The notes beneath the pieces were generated by a model. That model was not told the origin of the DNA, made no database searches, and saw only the letters and a list, made by a program, of their open reading frames with translations. This document shows, piece by piece, positions 43,414-52,361 of a stretch of DNA of 64,000 bases. The DNA is from Sphingomicrobium astaxanthinifaciens (lineage in GTDB: Bacteria > Pseudomonadota > Alphaproteobacteria > Sphingomonadales > Sphingomonadaceae). The first letter of the stretch is position 1; each line of letters starts with the position of its first letter. The position numbers and the translations under genes were made by a program. The stretch spans positions 558,001-622,000 of the forward strand of contig NZ_JAKNYM010000001.1 in the NCBI RefSeq assembly GCF_022865105.1, written 5' to 3'.

Positions 43414-44562
43414 GTGCAGATCGATCTCTACGTCCTGATGCTGGTCATCATCGCCGCGCTCGCGGTGGTGGTGGTGCTCGTCCAGGTGGGCCCCCAACGC
43501 CATGCCGCCACCTTCTATCTGGCGGGCGGGCTCCTGCTCGGCGGCGCCAGCACGATGCTGTTCTTCGAGGGTGGCGAGGCACCGCTGACGCGCGCGGCGC
43601 TCTATGCGCTCGACCCGCTCGGGCTGTGGGCGGCGGTGCAGTCGGTTCGCCTCTCGCTGGGCGGCGCGCGCGCGGGGCGCTGGCTGATGCGCCTCATCCT
43701 CGGCGGCATTGCATTGTCGTTGCTGCTGATCGCCGCGGGCGCCCCCATCGCGATCGAATATCTGCCCGCGCTCGGTGCGAGCCTCCTGGTTTATGTCGAC
43801 GGGCTGCGCTTCCTGTGGCGCCGCGGACGCAGCACCATCCGCACCGGGTTGCTCGTGTCGCTGGGGGTGATGATGCTGACCGCGCTGGTGCGGCTGCCCT
43901 TCTTCCCCTCGCTGCTCGATGCCGGGCGCACCGACCTGTTCGCCGGCCCCGCCTGGCTGCCCGAATTCCTCCTCGTCACCAACGCCTTCGCGGTACCCGC
44001 CGTGGTCGGCTTCATCATCGCCGCAGTGGTCCAGCAGCAGCTGCGCCTCTATCGCCACCGCTCCGAGCATGACGGGCTGACCGAGCTGCTCACGCGCAGC
44101 GCCTTTGCCACCGCGCTGCGCGAGGAGCAGCCGGGTTTCGGCGCGATCGTGCTCGCCGACATCGATTTCTTCAAGAAGGTCAACGACCGTCACGGGCACG
44201 GGGTCGGCGACGATGTCATCCGCCATTTCGCCGCGCTGCTGGGGTCGGCCGCGCCGGTGGCGGGGCGGTTCGGCGGCGAGGAATTCGCGATCGCGCTGCC
44301 GGGCCATTCGATTGCCCGCGCCGCCGAACTGGCGGAGCGCCTGCGCGGTGAGTTCGCCACCTATCGCCACGAGGCTTTCGCCCCCGACGAGCGCCTCAGC
44401 GCCAGTTTCGGAGTGGCGCCTTATTACCGCCGCCGCCCGCTCGAGGCGAGCCTCGTCGAGGCCGACCGCGCGCTCTATCGCGCCAAGGGGCTGGGGCGCG
44501 ACATGGTCTGCCTCTACGGCACCAACGAGTTCGAGCGCCCCGACACGCGGCAGAGCGCCTGA
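43414..44562 (+). CDS. Membrane-bound diguanylate cyclase (GGDEF)
   Basis: 382 residues from GTG 43414. Six or seven membrane helices fill residues 1-210, then a GGDEF domain: HDGLTELLTRSAFATALREE, DIDFFKKVNDRHGHGVGDDV and active site RFGGEEFAIAL. Catalytic residues are intact, so it should make cyclic di-GMP. The inhibitory site (RxxD upstream of GGEEF) is degenerate (SAAP), so product feedback is probably absent. No EAL domain. The signal sensed by the membrane part is unknown. Confidence 0.9.
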   Translation: MQIDLYVLMLVIIAALAVVVVLVQVGPQRHAATFYLAGGLLLGGASTMLFFEGGEAPLTRAALYALDPLGLWAAVQSVRLSLGGARAGRWLMRLILGGIALSLLLIAAGAPIAIEYLPALGASLLVYVDGLRFLWRRGRSTIRTGLLVSLGVMMLTALVRLPFFPSLLDAGRTDLFAGPAWLPEFLLVTNAFAVPAVVGFIIAAVVQQQLRLYRHRSEHDGLTELLTRSAFATALREEQPGFGAIVLADIDFFKKVNDRHGHGVGDDVIRHFAALLGSAAPVAGRFGGEEFAIALPGHSIARAAELAERLRGEFATYRHEAFAPDERLSASFGVAPYYRRRPLEASLVEADRALYRAKGLGRDMVCLYGTNEFERPDTRQSA

Positions 44563-44620
44563 GCGTGCCGCGCGGGCGAAAAGAGCTTGCGATGCGCGGG
44601 CGTTTCGCTAGCCCACCCAG

Positions 44621-45568
44621 ATGCCGACCTGGCTCGCCCTCCTCCTCGGTCTCCTGCTGCTCGCGGCGGGCGGCGAATTCCTCGTCCGCGGCACCGTGGG
44701 GCTTGCCCGCAAGCTCGGGATCTCGCCGCTGCTGGCCGGGCTCACCATCGTCGGCTTCGGCACCTCGGCGCCCGAACTGGTGACCAGCCTGCGCGCCGCG
44801 CTCACCGGATCGCCCGATATCGCGGTGGGCAATGTCATCGGCTCCAACATCGCCAACATCCTCCTCATCCTCGGCGCCTCGGCGCTGGTCATCGCCATCC
44901 CGATCACCCGCCCCGCCTTCCGCCGCGACGGGCTGGTGCTCGCGCTCTCGGCGCTGGCCGCGGTCGGCGCGGTGCTGGCGGGCGGGGTCAGCCGCGCGAT
45001 CGGGGTCGGGCTGTTCGCCGCGCTCGTCGCCTATATCGTCTACGCCTATTTCTCCGAGAAGAACGCCGCGAGCGACAGCGTGACCGAGCAGGTCGATGCC
45101 GCCGTTGCCGCGCCGCAGAACGCGTTCCTCCTTGGCGGCATCACGCTGGCGGGGATCGGCGGGGTGATCTTCGGCGCGCGCTTCCTGGTCGAGGGGGCGG
45201 TCGAGCTGGCCACGCAGATGGGAGTCTCGCAGGCGGTGATCGGGCTGTCGGTGGTGGCGATCGGAACCAGCCTGCCCGAACTGGTCGCCTGCCTGGCGGC
45301 CGCGCTCAAGAAGGAGCCCGATGTGGCGCTCGGCAATGTCGTCGGCAGCTGCATCTACAACATCTTCGGCATCCTCGGCCTCACCGCGGTGGTGCAACCG
45401 CTGGGCGTACCCCCCGAGATCGCGGCGCTCGACATCTGGGTGCTCGCGGTCACGACCGCGCTGCTGCTCGTCTTCCTGCGGACCGGGCTCACCATCCAGC
45501 GCTGGGAGGGCGGCGTGCTGCTGCTCTCCTACGCCGCCTATCTGGCCTATCTCGTCACGCCCGCCTAA
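44621..45568 (+). CDS. Calcium/sodium antiporter (CaCA family, YrbG-like)
   Basis: 315 residues with about ten membrane helices and the two inverted alpha repeats that bind cations: GFGTSAPELVTSL with GNVIGSNIANILLILG, and AIGTSLPELVACL with GNVVGSCIYNIFGILG. An acidic-lined central loop separates the halves. Exchanges Na+ (or H+) for Ca2+ across the inner membrane. ATG 44621. The transketolase gene starts 10 bases after its stop. Confidence 0.92.
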   Translation: MPTWLALLLGLLLLAAGGEFLVRGTVGLARKLGISPLLAGLTIVGFGTSAPELVTSLRAALTGSPDIAVGNVIGSNIANILLILGASALVIAIPITRPAFRRDGLVLALSALAAVGAVLAGGVSRAIGVGLFAALVAYIVYAYFSEKNAASDSVTEQVDAAVAAPQNAFLLGGITLAGIGGVIFGARFLVEGAVELATQMGVSQAVIGLSVVAIGTSLPELVACLAAALKKEPDVALGNVVGSCIYNIFGILGLTAVVQPLGVPPEIAALDIWVLAVTTALLLVFLRTGLTIQRWEGGVLLLSYAAYLAYLVTPA

Positions 45569-45578
45569 GAGGCAGCCC

Positions 45579-47900
45579 ATGACCACCGACCTTGCCGCCC
45601 TCGACGCGCTCGACAGCCGCCTGCGCTGGCTCGCCAGCTGGACGATCCACCATGCCAACCACGTCCGCCCCAAGGCCGACGGGGTCAAGGTCGGGGGACA
45701 TCAGGCGTCCTCGGCCTCGATCAGCGCGATCATGGCGGCGCTCTACTTCCACGCGCTCGGCCCCAACGACCGCGTCGCGGTCAAGCCGCATGCCGGGCCG
45801 GTGTTGCACGCGATCCACTATCTGCTCGGCACGCAGACCCGCCACCAGCTCGAGAATTTTCGCGGCCTCGGCGGGGCACAAAGCTATCCGAGCCGCACCA
45901 AGGACGCGATCCCCGTCGATTTCTCCACCGGCAGCGTCGGGCTCGGCGTGGCGATCACGCTCTTCTCCAGCCTCGTCCAGGACTATCTGCACGCGCATGG
46001 GCGGATCGACGCCGCCGAGCGCGGCCGCTTCGTCGCGCTGATCGGCGATGCCGAGCTCGACGAGGGCAATATCTACGAGGCGATCATCGAGGGGGCCAAG
46101 CATGACGTGCGCGGCCTGTGGTGGATCGTCGACTACAACCGCCAGAGCCTCGATGCGACCAGCGCCGACCGGATGTTCGAGCGGTTCGACGACATCTTCT
46201 CGGCGTGCGGCTGGCGCACGGTCGAGCTGCGCTTCGGCAAGAAGCTGGAGAAAGCGCTCGGGGGCAAGGGCGGCAAGGCGGTGCGCGACTGGCTCGAGGC
46301 GCTGCCCAACGCCGATTTCGCGGCGCTCCACTATCAGGGCGGGGCGGCGTGGCGGGCGCGGCTCGAGGCGGACCTCGGCAAGGCGGCGGCCCCCTTCCTC
46401 GCGGCGCACCGCGACGATGCCGCGCTCGGCACGCTGATGACCGACCTTGGCGGGCATTGCATGGAGACGCTCGTCGAGGCGTTCGACGCGGCCAAGCGCG
46501 ACGACACCCCGACCTTCTTCATCGCGTGGACGGTCAAGGGGTTCGGGCTGCCCTTCGCCGGGCACAAGGACAATCACGCCGGGCTGATGAACCCGACGCA
46601 GGTCGCGGCGTGGCGCGACGAACTGGGGATCGCGCCTGGCGAGGAGTGGGAACCCCTCGCCGGGCTGTCGGGCAACATGCGCCCCAAGGTCGAGGCGCTG
46701 CTCGAGGCGACGCGCATCCGCCGCGACAAGCGCGCGCGCAGCTTCGGCAGCGTGCCGATCCCCGATCTGCCCGCCCCCGAGGGCGAGGAACAGTCGACGC
46801 AGGCCGCCTTCGGACGCCTCCTCATGGAGCTGTCGAAGCGCGGGGGCGAGCTGGCCGACCGCATCGTCACCACCTCGCCCGACGTGACCGTCTCGACCAA
46901 CCTCGGCGGCTGGGTCAACAGCCGCGGGCTGTTCAAGCGGCGCGCGATGGAGGACGTCTTCGCCAAGGCCAAAATCCCGAGCGCGCAGAAATGGGCGGGC
47001 GACGAAGCGGGCCAGCATATCGAGCTGGGGATCGCCGAATCGAACCTCTTCCTGATGCTCGCGGCGGCGGGGCTCGCGGGCGATCACTGGCAGGAGCGTT
47101 TGTTCCCGATCGGCACGCTCTACGACCCCTTCATCGCGCGCGGCCTCGATAGCCTCAACTACGGCTGTTACCAGGATGCGCGCTTCCTGCTCGTCGCCAC
47201 CCCGTCGGGGCTGACGCTGGGGCCCGAGGGCGGCGCGCACCAGTCGATCAACCCGCCGCTCATCGCGCTGGGCCAGCCGGGGCTGCGGCATTACGAACCC
47301 GCCTTCGCCGACGAACTGGCGGCGATGATGGAGGAGGCGTTCCGGCTGATCGACGATCCCGACGGCGAGAGCACCTACCTGCGGCTCTCCACGCGCCCGG
47401 TCGCGCAGGTCACGCGCGCGGACGCGGACGAGGACTGGAAGGCGGGCGCGCTGGCCGGCGGCTACTGGCTCAAGCCCCCCGCCGAGGGCGCCGAGGCGGC
47501 GATCGTGGCGATGGGCGCGCTGATGCCCGAGGCGCTCGCCGCGCACGCCGAACTGAGCGCCGACATTCCCGGCCTCGGCCTGCTCGCGGTGACCAGCCCC
47601 GACCTCCTCCATCGCGGCTGGACTGCGGCGCAGGCGGCGCGCTGGGCGGGGAACCGGGCGCCGAGCCATGTCGAGACGCTTCTGGGGCGGCTGGCGCCGG
47701 GCGCTGGGCTGGTCACGCTGTGCGACGCCGCGCCCGCCTCGCTGTCGTGGCTCGGCGGGGTGTGCGGCCAGCGGGTCGCCCCGCTCGGGGTCGAGCGCTT
47801 CGGCCAGACCGGCAACCTGGCCGATCTCTACGCGACCTACCGCCTCGACGCGCGGGCGATCACCGAAGCGATGGCCGAAATCCTCCTCACCCGATCTTAA
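45579..47900 (+). CDS. AceE-like transketolase / homodimeric 2-oxoacid dehydrogenase E1-like
   Basis: 773 residues from ATG 45579. The ThDP-binding half has VGGHQASSASISAIMAALYF, SYPSRTKDAIPVDFSTGSVG and ALIGDAELDEGNIYEAI, closest to homodimeric pyruvate dehydrogenase E1 (AceE) in layout. The pyrimidine half has GIAESNLFLMLAAAGLAGD and LVATPSGLTLGPEGGAHQS. Usually labelled transketolase, but the sequence around SLDATSADRMFERFDDIF resembles AceE, so the reaction (2-oxoacid decarboxylation or ketol transfer) cannot be settled. It is shorter than AceE (~890). Cytoplasmic. No adjacent E2 or E3 gene. Confidence 0.82.
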   Translation: MTTDLAALDALDSRLRWLASWTIHHANHVRPKADGVKVGGHQASSASISAIMAALYFHALGPNDRVAVKPHAGPVLHAIHYLLGTQTRHQLENFRGLGGAQSYPSRTKDAIPVDFSTGSVGLGVAITLFSSLVQDYLHAHGRIDAAERGRFVALIGDAELDEGNIYEAIIEGAKHDVRGLWWIVDYNRQSLDATSADRMFERFDDIFSACGWRTVELRFGKKLEKALGGKGGKAVRDWLEALPNADFAALHYQGGAAWRARLEADLGKAAAPFLAAHRDDAALGTLMTDLGGHCMETLVEAFDAAKRDDTPTFFIAWTVKGFGLPFAGHKDNHAGLMNPTQVAAWRDELGIAPGEEWEPLAGLSGNMRPKVEALLEATRIRRDKRARSFGSVPIPDLPAPEGEEQSTQAAFGRLLMELSKRGGELADRIVTTSPDVTVSTNLGGWVNSRGLFKRRAMEDVFAKAKIPSAQKWAGDEAGQHIELGIAESNLFLMLAAAGLAGDHWQERLFPIGTLYDPFIARGLDSLNYGCYQDARFLLVATPSGLTLGPEGGAHQSINPPLIALGQPGLRHYEPAFADELAAMMEEAFRLIDDPDGESTYLRLSTRPVAQVTRADADEDWKAGALAGGYWLKPPAEGAEAAIVAMGALMPEALAAHAELSADIPGLGLLAVTSPDLLHRGWTAAQAARWAGNRAPSHVETLLGRLAPGAGLVTLCDAAPASLSWLGGVCGQRVAPLGVERFGQTGNLADLYATYRLDARAITEAMAEILLTRS

Positions 47901-47925
47901 CCCTCTCGGCTTAATCGCGGTTGTC

Positions 47926-48228
47926 ATGACCCGATCGCCCGACATGCTCGACCAGAGCCTCGCCCACGAAATCGAGGAAGCGCGCAAGCTGCTCGAGGTG
48001 ATGGGCGATGAACTGGCCGCCGATATCGACATCATCACCAAGCACTGCACGAGCCTGCAGACGATCGACATCGTCATGCAGATCCTCGGCCATATCGCCA
48101 ACGTGGTGCGCTCGGACGACCGGCGCGATGCGGTCGATGCGATCGGCATGCACGATCTCAAGATGAAGCTGCTGCCCGCGGCCATCGACGCGGCGCGCAA
48201 AGCCGCCGCTTGCGAACGCGCGGCCTAG
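47926..48228 (+). CDS. Hypothetical helical protein
   Basis: 100 residues from ATG 47926 (ATG 47944 possible). Almost fully helical: LAHEIEEARKLLEVMGDELA, DIDIITKHCTSLQTIDIVMQ, ILGHIANVVRSDDRRDAVDA. No signal peptide. Not recognised. Follows the transketolase by 25 bases and precedes the MaoC gene, so may share a transcript. Confidence 0.6.
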   Translation: MTRSPDMLDQSLAHEIEEARKLLEVMGDELAADIDIITKHCTSLQTIDIVMQILGHIANVVRSDDRRDAVDAIGMHDLKMKLLPAAIDAARKAAACERAA

Positions 48229-48244
48229 ACCCTAGTCCCAGATC

Positions 48245-48694
48245 ATGTCCGGACGATATTTCGATCAGTGGTCGGTAGGCGACGTCGTGCGCCATCCCAT
48301 CACCCGCACGGTGACGGAGACCGACAACATCCTGATCACCACGCTCACCCACAACCCGCAGCCGCTTCACCTCGACCATGAGGCCGCCGCGGCGACCGAA
48401 TTCGGCAAGCCGCTCGTCAACAGCTGCTTCACCTTCAGCCTCGCGGTCGGCATCTCGGTCGGCGAGACGACGCTGGGCACGTTGGTCGCCAACCTCGGCT
48501 ATGACGAGCTCAAGTTCCCCAAGCCCGTGTTCGTCGGCGACACGCTGCGGATCGAGAGCGAGTGCCTCGGCGTGCGGCCGAGCAAGTCGCGCCCCGATGC
48601 GGGCATCGTCACCTGGGAACATCGCGCCTACAACCAGGCCGATGCGCTCGTCCTCTCCTTCAAGCGCTCGGCGCTCCTCAAGAAGTCCGCCTGA
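48245..48694 (+). CDS. MaoC-family hot-dog dehydratase
   Basis: 149 residues. MaoC-like enoyl-CoA hydratase fold: [20 protein letters not shown], then [20 protein letters not shown] (the Asp and His of the hydratase motif) and [20 protein letters not shown]. Paired by a one-base overlap (TGATG) with a CitE-like lyase, so the two probably act in sequence on a branched or dicarboxylic acyl-CoA, as mesaconyl-CoA hydratase and malyl-CoA lyase do. That pathway assignment is inferred. Confidence 0.82.
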   Translation: MSGRYFDQWSVGDVVRHPITRTVTETDNILITTLTHNPQPLHLDHEAAAATEFGKPLVNSCFTFSLAVGISVGETTLGTLVANLGYDELKFPKPVFVGDTLRIESECLGVRPSKSRPDAGIVTWEHRAYNQADALVLSFKRSALLKKSA

Positions 48695-49536
48695 TGTCCG
48701 ACCTGCCCCCGCCGCGCAGCTGGCTGTTCGTCCCCGCCGATAGCGAGAAGAAGATCGACAAGGCGCTGGGCTCCGAAGCCGACGCGATCATCTTCGACCT
48801 CGAGGACAGCGTCGCGCCCGCCGCCAAGGCGTTCGCGCGCGACCTCCTCAAGGAGCTCGGTCCGCGCCATGGCGGCCCGCGCTGGTGGGTCCGGATCAAC
48901 CCGATGTTCGCGCCCGAGCATCGCGAGGACCTCAAGCTGTTTTCCAAGGCCGAGTTCGAGGGCATCGTCCTGCCCAAGGCCGAGAGCGAGGACGACCTTG
49001 TCCACCTCGCCCATTCGACCGGCTCGATCCCGATCCACGCGATCGTCACCGAGACCCCCGCGAGCCTCTTCAACCTCGGGTCCTACAAGGGCACGCAGGC
49101 GCCGCTCGCGGCGATGAGCTGGGGCGCCGAGGACCTGTCGTCGGCGCTCGGGGCGCGGTCGAAATATGCCGCCGACGGCAAGCTCGCCTTTACCTACCAG
49201 CTCGCCCGATCGCTGTGCCTCGCGGGCGCGGTCGCGGCGGGCGCGCAGCCGGTCGACGGGGTCTATACCGATTTCAGGAACGACGAGGGGTTGAAGGAAG
49301 AGGCGCGCGCTGCGGCGAGTGAGGGCTTTACCGGCAAACTCGCGATCCACCCCGCGCAGGTGCCGATCATCAACGCCGCCTTCACGCCGTCCGATACCGA
49401 GGTGGCGCGCGCCAAGGCGATCGTCGATGCCTTTGCCGCGCACCCCGACGCCGGCGTGCTCGACGTGGGTGGGCGGATGGTCGATCGCCCCCACCTCACG
49501 CAGGCCAAGGCGCTGCTCGCCCGCGCCAAGCGCTGA
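48694..49536 (+). CDS. CitE-like acyl-CoA lyase (HpcH/HpaI aldolase family)
   Basis: 280 residues. SWLFVPADSEKKIDKALGSE, then ADAIIFDLEDSVAPAAKAFA carries Mg-binding acidic residues, and GIVLPKAESEDDL follows; ETPASLFNL and MSWGAEDLSSALG line the active site, and GKLAIHPAQVPIINAAF is the C-terminal motif. Cleaves malyl-, methylmalyl- or citramalyl-CoA; which one is not determined. Coupled to the MaoC gene. Confidence 0.85.
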   Translation: MSDLPPPRSWLFVPADSEKKIDKALGSEADAIIFDLEDSVAPAAKAFARDLLKELGPRHGGPRWWVRINPMFAPEHREDLKLFSKAEFEGIVLPKAESEDDLVHLAHSTGSIPIHAIVTETPASLFNLGSYKGTQAPLAAMSWGAEDLSSALGARSKYAADGKLAFTYQLARSLCLAGAVAAGAQPVDGVYTDFRNDEGLKEEARAAASEGFTGKLAIHPAQVPIINAAFTPSDTEVARAKAIVDAFAAHPDAGVLDVGGRMVDRPHLTQAKALLARAKR

Positions 49537-49627
49537 GCCCGCGCCCGCGCCGCGCCCGGCACCGGCGTTGCCTCGGCCCGCCGACCTGCGCTATCGTCAT
49601 CGCCCGGGGGGGTCGCAGGAGTTTGCC

Positions 49628-50680
49628 ATGCCGACCCAAGCCTTCGGATGGGGTGTCGAGAGCCCCGACGACGAGATCCATGCGCTGCGATTCGAACGCC
49701 GCGACCCGCGTCCCGACGACGTCACCATCGCGATCAGCCATTGCGGCATCTGCCACAGCGACCTTCACTTCGCCCATGACGACTGGGGGATGAGCAATTA
49801 TCCGATGGTCCCCGGCCACGAGATCGTCGGCACGGTCACCGCTGTCGGCCCCGAGGTGACGACGTTCGCCGTCGGCGATCGCGTCGGCGTCGGCTGCATG
49901 GTCGACAGCTGCCTGCAGTGCGAATATTGCACCGGCGGGCAGGAGCAATTCTGCGTCGAGGGCCCGACCTTCACTTATGGCGTGCCCGATCGCAACGGCG
50001 AGCTCACCCAAGGCGGCTATTCGGATCACCTGCTGGTGCGCGAGGAGTTCGTGTGCCGCATCCCCGACGGCCTCGACATGGCCAAGGCGGCGCCGCTGCT
50101 GTGCGCGGGCATCACCACCTATTCGCCCTTGAAGCGCTGGGGCGTGCGGAAGGGCACCAAGGTCGCGGTCGTCGGCCTCGGCGGGCTCGGGCACATGGCG
50201 GTGAAGATCGCCTTGGCGATGGGCGCCGAGGTGAAGGTGGTGACGACCTCGCCCGAAAAAGCCGAGGCGGCGCGCGCGATGGGGGCGAGCGACGTCGTCG
50301 TCTCGACCGATCCCGAGGCGATGGAAGCGGCGGCGGCCTCCTTCGACCTCGTCATCGACACGGTTCCCGTGACGCATGACATCGACCCCTACGTCACCTT
50401 GCTGCGACCCAACGGCACGATGGTCGTCGTCGGCGCGCTCGAACCCTTGCCCGGGGTGTCGGGCTTCAACCTCATCTTCGGCAATCGCGCGGTGGCGGGA
50501 TCGGCCATCGGCGGGGTCGCCGAAACACAGGAGATGCTCGATTTCTGCGCCGAGCACGGCATCGTTCCCGAGATCGAACTGATCAAGGGCGAGGACATCG
50601 CGTCGGCCTGGTCGACCCTTGAGCAGGGCGACATCGCGCACCGCTTCGTGATCGACGTCGCGGGCAGCCGGTCGGGCTAG
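49628..50680 (+). CDS. Zinc-dependent NAD(P) alcohol dehydrogenase
   Basis: 350 residues of the cinnamyl-type medium-chain family. Catalytic zinc ligands in SHCGICHSDLHFAHDDWG and PGHEIVGTV, structural zinc cysteines in CMVDSCLQCEYCTGGQEQFC, and Rossmann motif VGLGGLGHMAVKIA. Close in layout to YahK-like broad aldehyde reductases. ATG 49628. Position after the CitE gene suggests no tight operon (91-base gap). Confidence 0.9.
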   Translation: MPTQAFGWGVESPDDEIHALRFERRDPRPDDVTIAISHCGICHSDLHFAHDDWGMSNYPMVPGHEIVGTVTAVGPEVTTFAVGDRVGVGCMVDSCLQCEYCTGGQEQFCVEGPTFTYGVPDRNGELTQGGYSDHLLVREEFVCRIPDGLDMAKAAPLLCAGITTYSPLKRWGVRKGTKVAVVGLGGLGHMAVKIALAMGAEVKVVTTSPEKAEAARAMGASDVVVSTDPEAMEAAAASFDLVIDTVPVTHDIDPYVTLLRPNGTMVVVGALEPLPGVSGFNLIFGNRAVAGSAIGGVAETQEMLDFCAEHGIVPEIELIKGEDIASAWSTLEQGDIAHRFVIDVAGSRSG

Positions 50681-50740
50681 GGCTTGAACCTCCCCCGCGA
50701 GGCGCTAAGGCTGGCGGCGAACGGAATTCGGGGGGAATTG

Positions 50741-52339
50741 ATGTCTCAGTCCAAGCCTTGGTCGATGGCCAAGGTCGTCACCGCATCGTCCGCGGGCACC
50801 GCGTTCGAATGGTACGACTTCTTCATCTTCGGCGCGCTTGCGAGCGTGATCGGGCAGGTCTTCTTTTCCGGCCTTTCGGACACGATGGGCGTGATCGCCG
50901 CGCTCGGGCTGTTCGCGGCGGGCTTTGCCTTCCGCCCGCTCGGCGCGATCGTGTTCGGCGCGATGGGCGACCGCATCGGGCGCAAGGCGACCTTCCTCAT
51001 CACCGTCTCGCTGATGGGCGGCGCGACCTTCGCGATCGGCCTGTTGCCGACCTATGCGAGCGCGGGGCTCGTCGCCCCCATCCTCCTCATCATCCTGCGC
51101 ATCTGCCAGGGCATGGCGATCGGTGGCGAATATGGCGGTGCGGCGATCTATGTCGCCGAGCATGCCGACGACGACAAGCGCGGCGCCGCGACCGGCTGGA
51201 TCCAGGCGAGCGCGGCCTTCGGCCTGATCGCCGCGCTGCTGGTCATCTACTTCACCCGCACCAGCATCGGCGAGGACGCCTTCCTCGACTGGGGCTGGCG
51301 CGTGCCCTTCCTCGTCTCGATCCTGCTGCTGGCGATCAGCGTCTGGATGCGCTTCAAGCTCAACGAGAGCCCCGCCTACCAGAAGCTCAAGGAAGAGGGC
51401 GCGGTCACCTCGACCCCGCTGCGCGAAGCCTTTGCCGAGAAGAAGAGCGCCAAGAAGGTGCTCACCGCCTTCTTCGGCTTCATGGCCGCGCAGGGAGCGC
51501 TGTGGTATTGTGCCTTCTTCTACGTCCAGGTGTTCCTCGAGAAGAATCTCGGGATACCGGGCGCCGAGGTGAACTGGATCATCCTGATTGTCACCATCGT
51601 GTCGGCGCCGCTCTACGTCTTCTTCGGCTGGCTCTCGGACCGGCTCGGGCGCAAGCCCGTGATGGTCGGCGGCATGCTGATCGGGCTGGTCGCCTTCTTC
51701 CCCGGTTTCCATGCCATCGCCGATGCGGTCAATCCGCAGCTCAGCCGGGCGCAGGCCGAAAGCCCGGTCGTCATCGTGACCGACCTTGCCACCTGTTCCT
51801 CGCAGTTCGACCCCACCGGGACCGCGCAATTCACTACCGCCTGTGACATCGCCTCCAAGGCGGTGATCGACAGCGGGGTGGGCTACCAGCGGGTCGCGAG
51901 CGATGACGGCACCACCGCGATCACGATCGGCGAGACCGCCATCGCGGTCGCCGAGGCGGGCACCGTCGACATGGCCGGGCTCGACGCGGCGCTGCGCAGC
52001 GCCGGCTACCCGCTCGCCGCCGATCTCGACGAGGTCGACTGGACCACGCTCTATTTCTGGATGCTCGTCTTCACCGTGGCGGCGACCGCGCTGTACGGCC
52101 CGATGGCCGCCGCGCTGGTCGAGATGTTCCCCACCCGCATCCGTTATACCGCGATGAGCCTGCCCTACCATGTCGGCACCGGCTGGGTCGGCGGGTTCCT
52201 GCCGGTCACCGCCTTCACGATCGTCGCCGCGACCGGCGATATCTATGCCGGGCTCTGGTACCCCGTCTTCTTCATCGCGCTCAGCGTCGTCTGCGCGCTA
52301 GTCTTCTGGAAGGAGCGTCACGGCCAGCCGCTCCACTAG
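50741..52339 (+). CDS. MFS metabolite:proton symporter (MHS family) with large loop
   Basis: 532 residues, twelve membrane helices. Start SQSKPWSMAKVVTASSAGTAFEWYDFFIFGALA and RICQGMAIGGEYGGAAIYVA are MHS-family signatures (shikimate, proline, 2-oxoglutarate porters). Between helices ~8 and ~9 there is an insertion of about 95 residues containing two Cys (DLATCSSQFD, FTTACDIASK), probably facing the periplasm; most MHS proteins lack this. Start ATG 50741 follows GGGGG. Substrate unknown, though a dicarboxylate or sugar acid would fit the setting. Confidence 0.87.
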   Translation: MSQSKPWSMAKVVTASSAGTAFEWYDFFIFGALASVIGQVFFSGLSDTMGVIAALGLFAAGFAFRPLGAIVFGAMGDRIGRKATFLITVSLMGGATFAIGLLPTYASAGLVAPILLIILRICQGMAIGGEYGGAAIYVAEHADDDKRGAATGWIQASAAFGLIAALLVIYFTRTSIGEDAFLDWGWRVPFLVSILLLAISVWMRFKLNESPAYQKLKEEGAVTSTPLREAFAEKKSAKKVLTAFFGFMAAQGALWYCAFFYVQVFLEKNLGIPGAEVNWIILIVTIVSAPLYVFFGWLSDRLGRKPVMVGGMLIGLVAFFPGFHAIADAVNPQLSRAQAESPVVIVTDLATCSSQFDPTGTAQFTTACDIASKAVIDSGVGYQRVASDDGTTAITIGETAIAVAEAGTVDMAGLDAALRSAGYPLAADLDEVDWTTLYFWMLVFTVAATALYGPMAAALVEMFPTRIRYTAMSLPYHVGTGWVGGFLPVTAFTIVAATGDIYAGLWYPVFFIALSVVCALVFWKERHGQPLH

Positions 52340-52361
52340 CGGCGGCTATGGGGGTGCGGGC

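Noticed and set aside
47896-47915. TTAA repeats before the small helical gene as a CtrA box
   Set aside because: Spacing between the two TTAA is ten bases, whereas CtrA sites need seven.
45555-48200. An 881-codon minus-strand open frame opposite the transketolase
   Set aside because: Antisense to a gene with catalytic motifs; sequence shows no domain and spans two plus-strand genes.
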